Assembly: GCF_037975245.1 (NCBI RefSeq)
Contig: NC_092580.1
Coordinates: 34,939,001 to 35,003,000, forward strand
From: Apostichopus japonicus
Lineage: Eukaryota; Echinodermata; Holothuroidea; Aspidochirotida; Stichopodidae
DNA length: 64,000 nucleotides
Direction of reading: 5' to 3'
This document shows positions 10,947 to 23,900 of the stretch, piece after piece (the first letter of the stretch is position 1; the number at the start of each line of letters is the position of its first letter). The notes under the pieces were generated by a model. It ran no database searches. It saw nothing but the letters and a program-made list of their open reading frames with translations, and was not told the origin of the DNA. Both the position numbers and the translations under genes were made by a program.

Positions 10947-13524
10947 CAGTTTTTGAGGGCTCCTCTGGCAAGCAGTGCTTCTGCACTGAGCAGGACTACC
11001 CTCATTAAAGATCACAATAAAATAAAAATAGCATGTTGCCTTGTATGCAATGGAAGTGTTCAGTGATAGGCCTACAAAAATCAATTGATCTAACTTGTAT
11101 ACAAAAACAAAATGACTGTCAAATTGTGTAGAAATTTGGAAGTATGGAAGGTTACCATATATATGCAGGCTACTGTAGGTCTGTGAAAATGTTATATGCA
11201 TACGCTATGAATGTTGGAAATCCACATAAGGTGAAACAAGTTTTCTACACAAAATTGCCAGCATAAAATGTTGCACTTTTCAAGTATATAATCAAAATTT
11301 AATGAAGGCCCATAAATGTTGTAGAAATTTTACATACAGATTTCAAAGGCCTTAATTGACCTACAGTAAGACATGCTCACAACTTTGATAAACTCTTATG
11401 GTAGTTAGGATTCCACGACACACTGGTATTTGTAATCTCTGCATTTATCCATCCACTATGGGCAAGTCCCTTCTGGTCCCTTTCCCATTACATTACTGTA
11501 TGTAGAATGGACAAACAGTAACTTTGCGATCCTAAACCGTACTGTCAAAGTTCTTTCTTTGGACAAATGTCTTGACAATCTCTCTGATGTCGGACTGAAT
11601 CTGATATCACGGAAGAATTATACCTGAACAAAAGTCTGGAGTTAAACTGCTCAAGGCAAGGACAAATTTCTCCAACTTCACGCATGCTTTAAAGTAACGG
11701 AATAATTACCATAAAAGAGTGAAATAATCCATGAAAGTGTCTCTTAATACAAACATGATGTTTCCTTGTTTCATTGCAACAATTCTAGCTGGGATTTTTG
11801 CCAAGGTTTTGTAGATTAAAATTGCATTTGAAAACTTGTTTACAATTTGACTTTGGAACATGGCAACTACAGTGTCTAACAGAATCAGGGCAGCTACTGT
11901 ACATATACATAACATAGTGAGCAAAGTTAGAAGAGATGTGAAGCTATCATACTGTACACCAAAATTAATAATTTTGAACACAAAGCTGATTTAGAAGTTC
12001 AAGCTTTAATTGTTGCTTGTGGCAATAGTGTTGGTCCTTAATCATCCAGTTGATAGGAAAGTAACATGGAGCATTCCCTTATTCACCCAGCACAGGGATG
12101 AAATATGAGGGCGCTACTCTTTATTTGTCTGTCTGCCATGTGACTAACATGACACGCTTCTCCTAATCCGTTGCCTGCTGGATACAAAGGCGTGACTATA
12201 TAGAAAAGGCATTTTAAACTTGCCATGGTTTTTTGCCTGGCAGCTGGGTGAATAACAATGTATGCCCAACTAGTGAATAAATTAGCACACAGAGCTTTGA
12301 AGGTGCAGAATAACAAAAAAAAAATCACTTGTTAATGAAGTGCCAAGCAATTAGGGTTCAACACAATCGTCATTCACATTACATTTTGTAGGTAGTTTTT
12401 CAATGAACCCCACAATGCTGTTTCTAACACTTGGCATCTTTTGGGAGAATGTAACATCAACAATTCAAAACATGCTGTTGATGAGGTTCGACTCTCGTAA
12501 TTTTAAGTGCCACGCCCATTTCAATAACCACCTCTCTCAACTAGCTTTCCATCCACCGATACAAACAGCAGGTTATCAATTCTGCCCACAGGTATGTACT
12601 AACTTGCATTTACTAGACACACAACAGGTAGCTTTCAATGTGCAATTCTATCTTTGTCCAGGTGGTGAGGGTAGTAAGGAAATGAGTAATGTTATTCGCT
12701 CTGAAGCCAGATGAATAACAGGGGCAGTACACCTTATTTGTCTTTCAATGTAAAGATTTCTTTGAACAGGGAATTCTAAAGGAAGCAGTGAAAATCCACG
12801 GAAAACACAAAGTTTCATATACATTTTTGTGTGGAAAAATTTGTCCACAACCATGATGCAATGCAGTTGGTGCATTTAGTACTGGACCAGATCAGTTCAA
12901 GGTCAAATGAAAATATTTTTACCATAGCAAAAAGACATATTTTATTATGATAGACTATACAGTTATTAAGATTTCAATAATACACTTAAACCAATATAGG
13001 CATATCTAGGTTCATGGCCAGATCACCTCTTAAGCAAAGTGAAGAAATATTGATAAAGTCAGTTGGAAAAAAAAATAAGCGATATGTTCACTTTTTAGAG
13101 AATGTTAATGAATGATAAAAACTGTGCCATTGATTTATGCATTTCATTTTAACTCGAACCTTTATAAATATGAGCTTGGATGCCCAGGGAAATAGACAAA
13201 ATATGCACAAACTTATAGTATCACTGAAGTTGTGAAGGCAAAAACTGACATAACTTGTTGGCATAAAAAACACTTTCCCCAAAGCAAGACTTACTTTACA
13301 GTCTGGTATTTGTCTGCTATGTTTCCCTGGCACATGGATAAATATTGAGAGCAATACACCTTATTCATCAGGCAAAAAACAATGCATTTCTCTAACCTCA
13401 GTCGGGCTACTATAGCCTACAGTAGGTTTGTCTTTCATAATTGTGTGAGTCAGTTTTAATGACTGCAATAGATTGAATGGATGTGGTTGATCTTAAACCC
13501 TGCAACATGCAATCTGTTGTATTG
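10947..13524. other. Unique intergenic or intronic DNA
   Basis: There is no gene I can support. Open frames at 11706-11981 (-), 12083-12328 (-), 12403-12714 (+) and 13088-13354 (-) lack domains and convincing splice sites. A 13-bp inverted repeat, TTATTCACCCAGC at 12079-12091 and its complement at 12243-12255, may bound a small 177-bp MITE, but no clear target duplication is visible. Confidence 0.4.
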
Positions 13525-13537
13525 GAAAGAATATGTT

Positions 13538-13733
13538 AAAATAACATAAAACTGTTAGCAAACTGCTTATATCCACTAGAGAGCCTGTGTAATAGAATGT
13601 ATAAAAGTAAGTTGGCCTGACATTTCGATCCTAGCAGGATCTTCTTCAGAGGCTAAATGACAAGTCATTTGTCATTTAGCCTCTGAAGAAGATCCTGCTA
13701 GGATCGAAACGTCAGGCCAACTTACTTTTATAC
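13538..13733. mobile_element. Insertion with 133-bp palindrome and hammerhead-like core
   Basis: A 196-bp segment is flanked by perfect 13-bp direct repeats (GAAAGAATATGTT at 13525-13537 and 13734-13746). Inside it, two 64-bp arms (13600-13663 and 13669-13732) form an inverted repeat with one mismatch and a 5-bp loop. The right arm on the + strand reads GCCT, CTGAAGA, A, GATCC-loop-GGATC, GAAA, CGTC, AGGC. This has the order of a type I hammerhead ribozyme (stem I, core, stem II, core, short stem III with cleavage site, stem I), with one bulged A. Hammerhead motifs are known in Penelope-like retroelements, so this may be a Penelope-derived remnant. The link is inference. Confidence 0.6.
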
Positions 13734-14402
13734 GAAAGAATATGTTGGAATTTCTTTGAAGCACTTGGCCTAGCTAGCCTAGTCTATTTGTTATTCACCC
13801 TAGCCTAAACCTAAAGTACAAAGAAAGTAACTTTTGTAATACTAATAACTGCTCACTTTGAATCCAGGCTTGACACTTCCTAAGGATATGCTTTAATTAT
13901 GTACGCTGATTTGTTTACTAACTGCCGGAAAGAAAATAGATTGCTGTTCACATGACTGCCGGGTGAATATCAACAACAAAAAGAAATACAAACTTTGCAC
14001 AACTACTACTTCGTGGAACCCATCACCTACTTGGGGCAGGAGTATGGTTAGTCCTAGTTCTGCGATATTCAAATTTTGTACTTTTGTTGTGTGTGAAATA
14101 ACGTTGTAAATCATTATACCCTTACCAAATTTCGAGAAAAAATATGCTTTAAAATCAACAGGAATAAGATCAGATGACATTTAAAGTCGAACTTTTGTTT
14201 AGAGAAATCTTCATTTCAAGTGATAGTTCCAAACTCTGGTACTATCTCAGAAATTCCACCCAAGGCGGCATAAGTGGGTGCAAGTGCCAAAAACGTCTAC
14301 CACTGTCAGGCGCCGTGCAGTAACTGCTCAAATATTGAGATGCTAATATATGCGTTACGGTTAGCACTAGAAACAATGGATCGGAGATCCATTCATACTT
14401 AC

Positions 14403-14482
14403 AAGAACACCTCGAGCTTCATTCAACACTGGTATGGATTGAACTTCTTTTGTGCCTTGGACCTTTATACATGCCCAAAGAC
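14403..14482 (-). other. Candidate exon upstream of the TUBGCP6-like exons
   Basis: On the minus strand an acceptor (TTCTCTTTCAG, AG at 14484-14483) and a donor (GTTCTT|GTAAGTATG, GT at 14402-14401) bound an 80-nt open segment, LWACIKVQGTKEVQSIPVLN followed by EARGVL. The same frame extends upstream without a stop to ATG 14600-14598. Its exit phase (0) would read in frame into the exon at 8726-9038. The TUBGCP6-like start at 9032 makes that coding link unlikely, so it may be a 5' UTR exon, an exon of another gene or chance. Confidence 0.33.
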
Positions 14483-15023
14483 CTGAAAGAGAAGTTTCTA
14501 GTGTATTCCTCTTGACCTCACAAGTGGTATTCATATTCCCATGATACCCGTCATACATCGTTAAAGCCCGAACGGAAACTTTTTGCACCCTCGACCGCAT
14601 TATTACCAATGCTACTGGACTTAATTTAGGCTAAGTTGATCTTCACAGAATGATGAAATATACTTTATGCAAAATTACGTGAATCATATTAAAAACTGTA
14701 TTTCTACGTCGCCCTTAAATTAATATAGGTTCATTTCAGCAAGACAGGGCAAATTGCATTGTTCGCCAGCGGTTGGAATAAAGCACAGGCCTAGCCTTTC
14801 CGTCAATATGGTGAAGTCACGTTGTTTCCTCAAGTAAACGTCAGTCTATATTTTCTATATTTATTATAAAAAACAGCCAGTGAATTTATACCACAGTGCA
14901 ATAGATACACCAAAACTCAATTTATTGTTGGTTTAGTATAACGAGAAAGTACATGTTGTTGGTATGATAGCCGTAAAATTAGTCCGCGGTGTTTGTATTC
15001 TCTCCTGATTTTATAAACAGGAA

Positions 15024-15398
15024 CAGTGGCGGAGCTAGGGGTATTGGGCAGAGGTGGCGAGAATGGTATGTAGGGCGCTTTCGACACTATCTAAGCGGAG
15101 CGCTACCACAGGTCGGCGCGGAGCATACAGATTTTTTTTTGAGTAGAGATACTCCCTAGACTCCGGAAATGTCCCTTTCCGGGCATTGCTAATTTGCTGA
15201 TAAAAGAAGAATAAATAGCCGTTAGAGCATTTTGTTAGAAAATTACACCAACAACATGTGACAAATGTCAATAGGTAGATGAGAGCGCAATAAAGTCAAT
15301 AATCGCGAATAAGTAAAAAGCTGAAAAGGGCGCCAGCAGTCCATTTGAGTCCGTCAGGGGGGGGGGATCCGCCCCACCACCTGGACGCTCCGCCACTG
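15024..15398. mobile_element. hAT-type MITE, 375 bp
   Basis: Perfect 12-bp terminal inverted repeats CAGTGGCGGAGC and GCTCCGCCACTG bound the element. The flanking 8-mers AACAGGAA (15016-15023) and GTCAGGAA (15399-15406) agree at 6 of 8 positions, as an aged 8-bp hAT target duplication would. CAGTGGCG-type ends are characteristic of hAT elements. It contains a G-run (about 15357-15366) and no transposase, so it is non-autonomous. Confidence 0.78.
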
Positions 15399-15668
15399 GT
15401 CAGGAATATTGCTGACATTCAGTTCCACTAGTCCATATTGCAGGCTGCATCCGCTGTTTGATTTGAAGACAGAAATTAACGCAGTTGTACGTAATAGTAG
15501 TAGTTGTAGCTTCTCCCAACTTGAATATACAAAAGGAACTAAATCTCTAATTACTCTCTATTACAGCTGGATATGGATTACATTTGTAATATAGCTAAAT
15601 AATGCCAATTTATAGTTACATATCTTATTAAGGTCTGGCCGGACACTTTTGGCATGTAGTGAATCAAT

Positions 15669-16248
15669 TTAAAGGATTAGTTCAGGTGCCATACATGTTT
15701 ATCTTATATGAAAGAGGACAATAAAAGAAACACAATGGTGAAGAAACTGTTCAAATATCTTATTCTGTTAAGTAGATATTCAAGTTTAAAGTTCTATCTG
15801 ATTGTGCAGAAACTGCTCAAATCAGACTAGCTGTGATGGCACATCCTCACATTCCTGAAAAAATCTTTGTTATTTTCTCAAAATATTTTGTGAGAGTTTT
15901 ATGACTTACAATCAAAAGATATGTCAGGAGATCTCATATTTGTCAGGGGAAGTGTTTGGGATTTACTATCTGAAGAATTTTTATTAAATTTGTTAAGATT
16001 TGTGAAAAAAATTGTAATAAATTTTAAATGAAATATATTCACACATGTTAAGGAAGTGAGGATGTGACATCACACCCTCACAGTTAGTCTTTCTACACCA
16101 GTCGATTTCAAAGAAATTTTGAAATCTTCAAAGCGTGATATCTCCTAAACAGAACATGCTATCTTGATAGTTTCTTCACTGTTCTGTTTGTCTTTCTGAG
16201 CTCTTTTATACAAGAACAACATCTAATACACCTGAACCAATCCTTTAA
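15669..16248. mobile_element. Foldback MITE with TTAA ends, 580 bp
   Basis: The left end TTAAAGGATTAGTTCAGGTG is mirrored by CACCTGAACCAATCCTTTAA at the right end. The mirror symmetry continues for about 85 bp (GTGAAGAAACT against AGTTTCTTCAC) and returns further in (GACTAGCTGTGA and CACATCCTCAC against their complements near 16060-16095). The element is therefore a long imperfect palindrome. TTAA at both outer ends fits a TTAA-specific (piggyBac-like) target duplication. No coding frame is present. Confidence 0.72.
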
Positions 16249-17079
16249 TGAAGAATTGCAGTGTATGCCGTACTTTGAGGCATGAAAGAATAGACTGACT
16301 AAATAAATAAATAAAACTAGTATTAATGATTATAAATAGCGAGAGAGAGAGAGAGAAAAGAAATACAGAAGGTTATGGCCAATTATAGGATTCTCCAACT
16401 TGCTTTCTCTCCAACACTTTAAAGGTGATTTAGGCCTCCAGACTATCTAGTACGAAAACAGCTTTTGGAGGGAACGAAGCCACCAATCTACTACGTATGT
16501 ACCGGTAACGATCCGGAGAGTTGCATGCAGCCAGCAGCATACTACAAAGACGTGTTTAGAATTTAACTTACAGCACCAAATTGGCTTCACATTTAAATGT
16601 ATCGTAAGTAAATTTAGCTATATCAAGATTCATCAAACCTTGTCTATTGACAGAGCTATATTAGTACATTACAGTTTAATAGATATTAAGTTCACTTATG
16701 GTAGACCACGGAATTGTAAATTTGGGCACAAGAACTAAAATCGGCACTCGAAGCAGTTTAAATGCTGGTAACGATGTTAGATCAAATGACATCAAGATAG
16801 AAAGAAAGCTCTTTGTGTAATTTGAGCCTTAATCTGAGGTAGAAGTGGAATGAAGTAGTATTCGATTTAGAAACCATTCGAGAAAGATGAAACGAAACTA
16901 GAAAACTGCTCAAGTTTCTATTTAGTTACTATAGAAACTGTTTCTAGGGATCAATTTCATAGGATAATAATACATCGAACTAAACTGGTGGGACTTTAAC
17001 AACTCCCTGCCTGAACAGTATACTAAGAGCAAATTAGCGCAGTCATGTGTGGAAGAAAGTGGACGCGAACTTACAGGGG
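16249..17079. other. Unique DNA with a short GA microsatellite
   Basis: A (GA)n run lies at about 16339-16356. A 30-nt open segment near 16574 sits between an acceptor-like and a donor-like string, but it is too short to support. Confidence 0.4.
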
Positions 17080-17785
17080 CATAGCAACCACCCCCTAAAG
17101 GACACCTCCCTACAGGACAACCATTCCTTACAGGAGAACTCCCTATAGGACATTTCCCTATAGGACAAATCCTTATAGGACAGTTCCCTAAAGGACACCT
17201 CCCTACAGGACAACTCCCTACAGGAGAACTCCCTATAGGAAATTTCCCTATAGGGAAATTTCCTTGCAGGATAGCTCCCTACAGGACATCTCCATACAGG
17301 ACAAATCCATACAGGACATCTCCCTACAGGACAACTCCCTACAGGAAAACTCCCTATAGGACATTTCCTTATCGGACAAATCCTTATAGGACAGTTCCCT
17401 ACAGGGCACCTCCCTACAGGACAACTCACTACAGGAGAACTCCCTATAGGACAGTTCCCTACAGGACGTCCTCCCTACAGGACAACTCCCTATAGGACAA
17501 CTCCCTACAGGAGAACTCCCTATAGGACATTTCCCTATAGGACAATTCCTTTGCAGGATAGCTCCCTACAGGACAGCTCCCTACGAGACATCTCCTATCG
17601 GACAGCTCAGTACAGGACAATTCCTTGCAGAACAGCTCACTCTACATGACAACTCCTTACAGGAGAACTCCCTATAGGACATTTCCCTATAGGACAATTC
17701 CTTGCAGAACAGCTCACTTTACAGGACAGCTCCCTACAGGAGAACTCCTTGCAGGACAGCTGCTCACAGGACAGCTCTCTAATTT
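17080..17785. repeat. 15-bp minisatellite (CTCCCTACAGGACAA type)
   Basis: About 45 degenerate copies alternate between CTCCCTACAGGACAA, CTCCCTATAGGACAT and TTCCTTGCAGGA forms. Many copies contain the 8-bp palindrome CCTATAGG. The minus-strand open frame (17043-17429) is a repeat by-product rich in CPVG/CPIR words. Confidence 0.95.
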
Positions 17786-20700
17786 CATACATGAATGAAT
17801 CTTTCTTATTCCAGATTCTTGGGTTATTGTAAATGGAATAAACGGTAAATACTATTGGCTACAGTAGCTACACGACTAACGGTAAACCAATACGACAGAA
17901 TGCTGAACGCTCATTGACAAGAAACACAGACCATATGCCTATACTTATCACCCGTAGCAGATTCAACAAGATTTATTTAAATTGTCATTACGTGAAGTTG
18001 AGGACACGTTGATCACAACGGTGAATTTTATAAGTTGTGTCTTGAGGCTCTCCACCCCTACCTCAACTAGACAAATTTAATTTTCAATCCCCTATCCCTT
18101 CATCGGAAATACAGTTCGATTGGCTAAGCCACGAGGCATCAAACACTTCCGTCATTACAGTATGTCGTTAATAAATCATATGGAGGCAAACTTTATTACA
18201 AATTTCTTCTGCTTGATTGATGAGCTGAACTTAGACAGTTAAAAGGATTGCACATGTCGGTTATATTTCAAGCATGTCTCCTTTACATAATATCCACTAT
18301 TAGGTCAAGACCAACACAGTATATGTAGCCTACAAACGTTCTTTTCGTAAGAGGACAATATTTCAAGAAGATATAACTCAATTACATAGGGTTATTTAAT
18401 ACGATGTCCAAAGTAAACATACCATTTCCTCGGTTCGTGTCTTCAAACTTCCCCATATATTTATGTTGTATTGTTTATAATTTAACCATTCGAGTGAACA
18501 CATCATCTTGTTAATTCGATTGTGTCTTTACTTACACAGTAAGAAATAATTCTATGGATACTATGTGGCTACAGGAATAAATAACTGATTTCCCATGGAA
18601 CTTCAAAGCTAAATTTTAATCACCTTTTAATAGGGTTGTTTGTGGGATGATATGACTGCACTCAGGAGAGGTATACGTGTCAAACGTTTGGGTAAACGTC
18701 TTATCAGTAAAAGTTATCAAGTCCTCGTTTGCCCTCAAGATCAAACTTATAACAGGTACATACCAGGCAAAGGTTAAGGGAAATCGCCTCATCGATCACG
18801 TGTTATGCAGAAAATCATGTATTCCTTTGCCAGTTTACAAGACTCAAAACGTCAATCAACATTCTGACAACATTTACCGTATTTAACTCGTTCGAGTCAA
18901 CAATTCTGACTGTAAGTAGTGAAGAATACATTTCGAGTTCAGCCTCTTTTTGATATCCTTTTCATAGAGATGTTCTTATGATACATTTCCAGATTAAGTG
19001 TACTTTATCTCTATGTGTGTTGCAGGTCACAAAGAACAAATCAGTCCCTGGAATGCAAACCCAGACCCTTTGTGGGCAAATGCCGGGATTTTAGTTTCCA
19101 TTGAAGAAAAGTGAAAGGAAAAGAAGTAAAATTAACCTAAGTGAGGAAATTTGAATCTAATTATCTATAAATGCACCCAAAAGTAACCACTGACACAAGC
19201 ATATATGCTATTATATACATCATTGCGTGATGACATCACCACAGTTCATAAATATGTATTATTTATGTATATAAATATTAAAACGTTATTAGTCGGAATG
19301 GCACATGCAACATGTAACAAACTAAGGTATAAATGACTAAATACGCAATCATATTTGATTATCATATTAATTGTTTGTACTGTTTATGTCTGAATTTGGT
19401 ACGTGTATGTTACATAATAGCAGGGATAGTCACGTGACTGATGACGACGTCATATTCATTAATATATGCTTTGTTTATATCTTTAAGAAAGTACCCAAGT
19501 TTGGGATTTTATAGGGACTGCATCACATTTAGATTCTGACTTTTACGACTCTCTCGTCCAAATCAATGTTATTACTCTTAGTTTTATTACATATATCTAC
19601 CGATACTTAGACCATGGAACAGCATTACACCTGTGCCTTCTACTCTCACAGTATATTAGTCTGGAGTCACGTATATGTAACAGAGTTAACACGGTCTGGG
19701 TAGGGATGATTGACCACACTGTAGTTTGTTTCACATGGAGGGACTGTTCTTCTATTCACAAGCTATTGTTTCCTAGATATGGAAGCTGTATGGCGCTTTG
19801 TACGTCCCAATCTTGCACATGATGGCATGAATGGGTAAACCATGTATGAGCTAATAGAGTAAATTTGGAATAACTACAACTCACGGAGCAGTGTCGTATT
19901 ATGAAATAGTTACAGTAAAACCCATTTTGATTAGCAATTTTGATTAGTGTTCTCCCTTGTACGTTTTGGCCAAAGATATAATTTAACTTGTGCCTGATAT
20001 GAGTAGCATCTTCCTGTACACCACAACATAGTGGTGGAAATACTACATTGAAACCAGAAGAGTTATCCTGAAAGACCATCGGGAAATAACGACGTTTAAT
20101 AAATATGATTTCACAACTTAAGAAATATTTCTCATGTAAGATAGGCTCCTGAATGATATAGTGGTCTAACGAGCCTAGAAATTCTGATAACTTCTTCTTT
20201 AATTTTCTGTCTTCTCGACCGAACAGAAGAAATTAAAGAGGACGCCCAAATTAAACATCAAGAGCTTGAAATTTGTTTCGATTCAAACATATTACGACAG
20301 AGGTTCAGGAAGGAAGCCGAGACGCAAATATCTTGAGGCGAAGTGACACTTTGTGAAAGGATATAGTGTTCTTTCATTAGTTTATCATCCTTCGGCAAAA
20401 AATACTTTATCAGTGGTAGTTAATTTTATCCTGGTTTGGCGTACCCGTTCAATATATTGTGAAAAAATATATATATGAGCCAACCCAGCACAATGGGGGT
20501 GGGGAGGGAGGGGGTGATGAAGGACCACTTGTATATAAAAGACTCACACACTGTATGGACAGAAATAAAGAACATAGATTGTTCTACATTATACGCATTT
20601 AAATGGAGGAAATTTGTACATTTTTATTTGGAACTTCCAACAAGTGACATTGTGAGTACGGTTGCGTTTAACAAAGGTACTGCAATATTTAGCAATATTT

Positions 20701-20829
20701 AGCAATATTATTAATAAAACTACAGTCACAGAGTTCACTAAAGTAAAAGAACATAAAGTAGATGAGTTTGAATACCGAAATCGAGACGTGCGGTTTGGAG
20801 ACGATGTGCGCGTTTTGGTGGTTTTACAT
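17786..20829. other. Unique intergenic DNA with a G-quadruplex motif
   Basis: No gene recognised. At 20495-20514 four G-tracts of 5, 4, 3 and 5 G are separated by single bases on the + strand, which is a textbook quadruplex motif. An imperfect hairpin (TCTTTAATTT / AAATTAAAGA) lies near 20195-20240. Confidence 0.5.
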
Positions 20830-20912
20830 TTCTAACTTCACATATCAGACACCACATATCTAACACCACATATCAGACACCACATATCTAACACCACATA
20901 TCAGACACCACT
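20830..20912. repeat. 14-bp repeat, about 5-6 copies
   Basis: CACATATCAGACAC and CACATATCTAACAC alternate, giving a 28-bp two-unit period. Confidence 0.85.
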
Positions 20913-23900
20913 TTCAAGTTAATATGTAGCTAATATCAGCAAGAAGTTAGTAATATGTTAATGTCCAATGAAACTTAATTTATGGACTCGTAATTACCAA
21001 GAATTCATAAAAAAGGAAGTATAACTTATTTGAAGGGCTATCGTAGCACATTGAAAAAGAAACCTTAAAATAGTTCTTTTTTAAAACCAAAATAACATTA
21101 ACTCTTGTTCCAGTTCCGATGCTGGAGGATGCTCTTGGGGTAATGATGTACCCATCCCCTGTGCTGAAAATATCAAAAATCGATCGAGCAAGATCGAATA
21201 AATAGTTAAACTTTTTGAGTATTTTTATCGATTGACTACGTACCAAACAATATTTGATTCATTTACATTAAAATGGAATCAGTTTTCAAGATGAAGTTAC
21301 TACTACCTTGGGCAACTTTGAGAAATTTAATCTTCTTATATTGATCTTCCGCTACCGTTCGAGACTGTTCCGATATGATGTTCGCAATCAGCGCAAAATT
21401 TTTGATTTATCGATTTAGTAAGGACGACTTAACCATATAGAGTAAGTGAGCCGTGAGAAGTCGGCCAGGTTTGCAGCAAGTGCGACGGCTGAGTACTATT
21501 GAAATATCGCATAAGTCTGACGTGTTCAGAAGGATTTGATACTCTCTCCATATTTACTCCATCTTGAAGTGATTCATGTCGAGCACAGACTACACAATCA
21601 CCAACAGTATTCTTCCATTGATTCCCATATCGCCTGCTTTGGTGTTTTCTTGTTAATATTAAAGTAGCACACGTGTATCTTACAGCAGCACTGAAGTGCT
21701 GTGGGGAGTAGGGGGGGGGGGTTGAGGGGCGATGTTCTTCATGCAGTATTCCGTAAATTCGCGGTTTCCACCATAGTAGCAAGATTTATATTAAGAAAAC
21801 GGGATGTTTCTGTACAGAGGAATGGGATGGAAAGTTGTGGGGTTAGGTAAGCCTAGAGTTCCTTTATATATAAAGGTACTTTATGCAGGGAGTTGTTATG
21901 GAACTCTCTAAACGAACAGACCTCTCTAATATAATGCGAAACTCTAGTTGCAGTGAATACTAACAAAACGCATCTGAACTTTAACCTGAATAAACCTATC
22001 ATCATTTTAATGTGTAGGCAGACTGTTGAGTTTATGATAGATAAAACAAAGAGATTGGTATTTCCAAATTGTTCACCTAATATCACGTGATACAACGTAC
22101 ATTAAAGTATTGTATTTCATGGCTAAGGTCTGCCTTTATCAATACGAGGATGGCGCACAGATGCAGAAATCGATATCGGCTATTTTTGTTTTGTTTTTTT
22201 AAGCAACATGTGAAATGATTATGCAGTCTCGCTATCTTATCTAATCAATAATGGGTGAATGGGATAAACATATTGATACAATACACATGAACGAATAATT
22301 ATCTCACGGGATTCTGTACACTTTATTACTGGCGATCCTGCTGCCAATGGTAAAGCATGATTGTAACTTCAGCCTATATCGTGAAACGTGTACCCCAACA
22401 GCATATATAACGCCAGGTGTGTACAGGGGCCATAGCAGTACAAACATTATACTCGTCGTTCCGAATCGTCTGTGATCTTTCTATGCCGAGAACTCGTCTG
22501 TCTTTCAGGCGGTTTTTTTCTGCGTATGGAAAGAGGGAAACGACAATATTGACCTCAACATGCTTTAGATCTGGTGTATATAAAACATTACAGATGCTAA
22601 ATGTTGAATAAAGAAAGTTCTGTGCGAGTTATGTTTTGCTCTTTGACAGTTAATCTTAGCAGCTTGTAAAAAGCAGTTTTCACGGTTAATTTTGCAGTCA
22701 AATACATGTATAAGTGAACTAAAGATCACACAACCAACAACAGCCAAATAAACTATATCCCCCACAGGTAGCTTTCATAGCTGCTCGGAATTGATGTGTT
22801 GAGAAGACATGATTAATAAGCGAGGACGCCTTTCCTGCATAGCCGTATCGAAAGACATCGGAGAGGCACATGAAAGACTAAAATTACGTGACTACTATTT
22901 CAGGGTTTTATTGATTTTTTCATGGACTGCGGGAGGGGACCTCATCTAGTTGGAATAACAGCGCACATTGTTTAACATTTTGAGAAGAAATGTGTCGTGG
23001 CAATGAAATTGGTCACCTTATTAAATAAACTTGATGAACCACTTATTGTTTTAACTGTTGAATGGACCGTCCACGATAGAATCCAACCCTTAATTCATAT
23101 CATGAAATATAGAACATAACTGCTAACCTTATAATCACAGCTTTGTTACATAGACGGTTACTATTTCAGATATGTTGGCGTGTATGAACTTCGAGACAAG
23201 CTGCTGCAATAGTCGCGATTGTTTCAGGTAAAATTGTTAAGTCTAACTTAAGTAAACTAAAGCAAGTGCTTTTTACTTATACGGCATGGTATACTGCTCA
23301 CAACTCCCTCACAAGGTATCCTTAGTATTCTAAGAATAACTAAACCAGTGAGTACAACGTCCTGTTGCAGCTGAATAAATGACCCTTAAATGATTGATAT
23401 TCAATCAATACCGTTACGCACATCTCCATGAAACACCTTTCAAAAACGCTATTGGGTTTCTTGGGGCATTTTAGATTGCTAAGCTGCATTGAACTTTTGT
23501 TTTAAAATTAATAACCTACTTTGCTATGTCATTTCGCGTGCGTATTTTAAACAACGGTTTGTATGTAAAACGTCTTGTAGTATCTAGACTAAAAGTAAAC
23601 TATGTTAACTTTCAGGGATTTTACATCAGCAAGCTATTACCAGTCGTTGTAAATATTGCTCTTAATCACTCAAGTGCGTCATTTCAATCTGTATATTTAA
23701 AGGAATTTCCTCTATATATAAAAACAGGTATTCGAGTTTGATTCCTCTCGAAACTAGAATTAGTTCATTAGCTTCACCTTAGCCATGGGTGCATTTCTAT
23801 GAATGATGAAAACAACTCCGCTCATTTGTTTTAAATTGCTGGTACATCCTGCGTACTGTAAGGAACAATGCATATATTAGTTGTTCTCCTGCAAAAAAGG

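Noticed and set aside
12079-12255. MITE with 13-bp inverted ends
   Set aside because: Inverted ends are real, but no target duplication or family signature is visible; kept only as a note.
17043-17429. 128-codon Cys-rich frame
   Set aside because: Made wholly of the 15-bp repeat (CPVG/CPIR words); not a metal-binding protein.
20190-20240. Hairpin as an RNA gene
   Set aside because: Short and imperfect, with no promoter or family resemblance.
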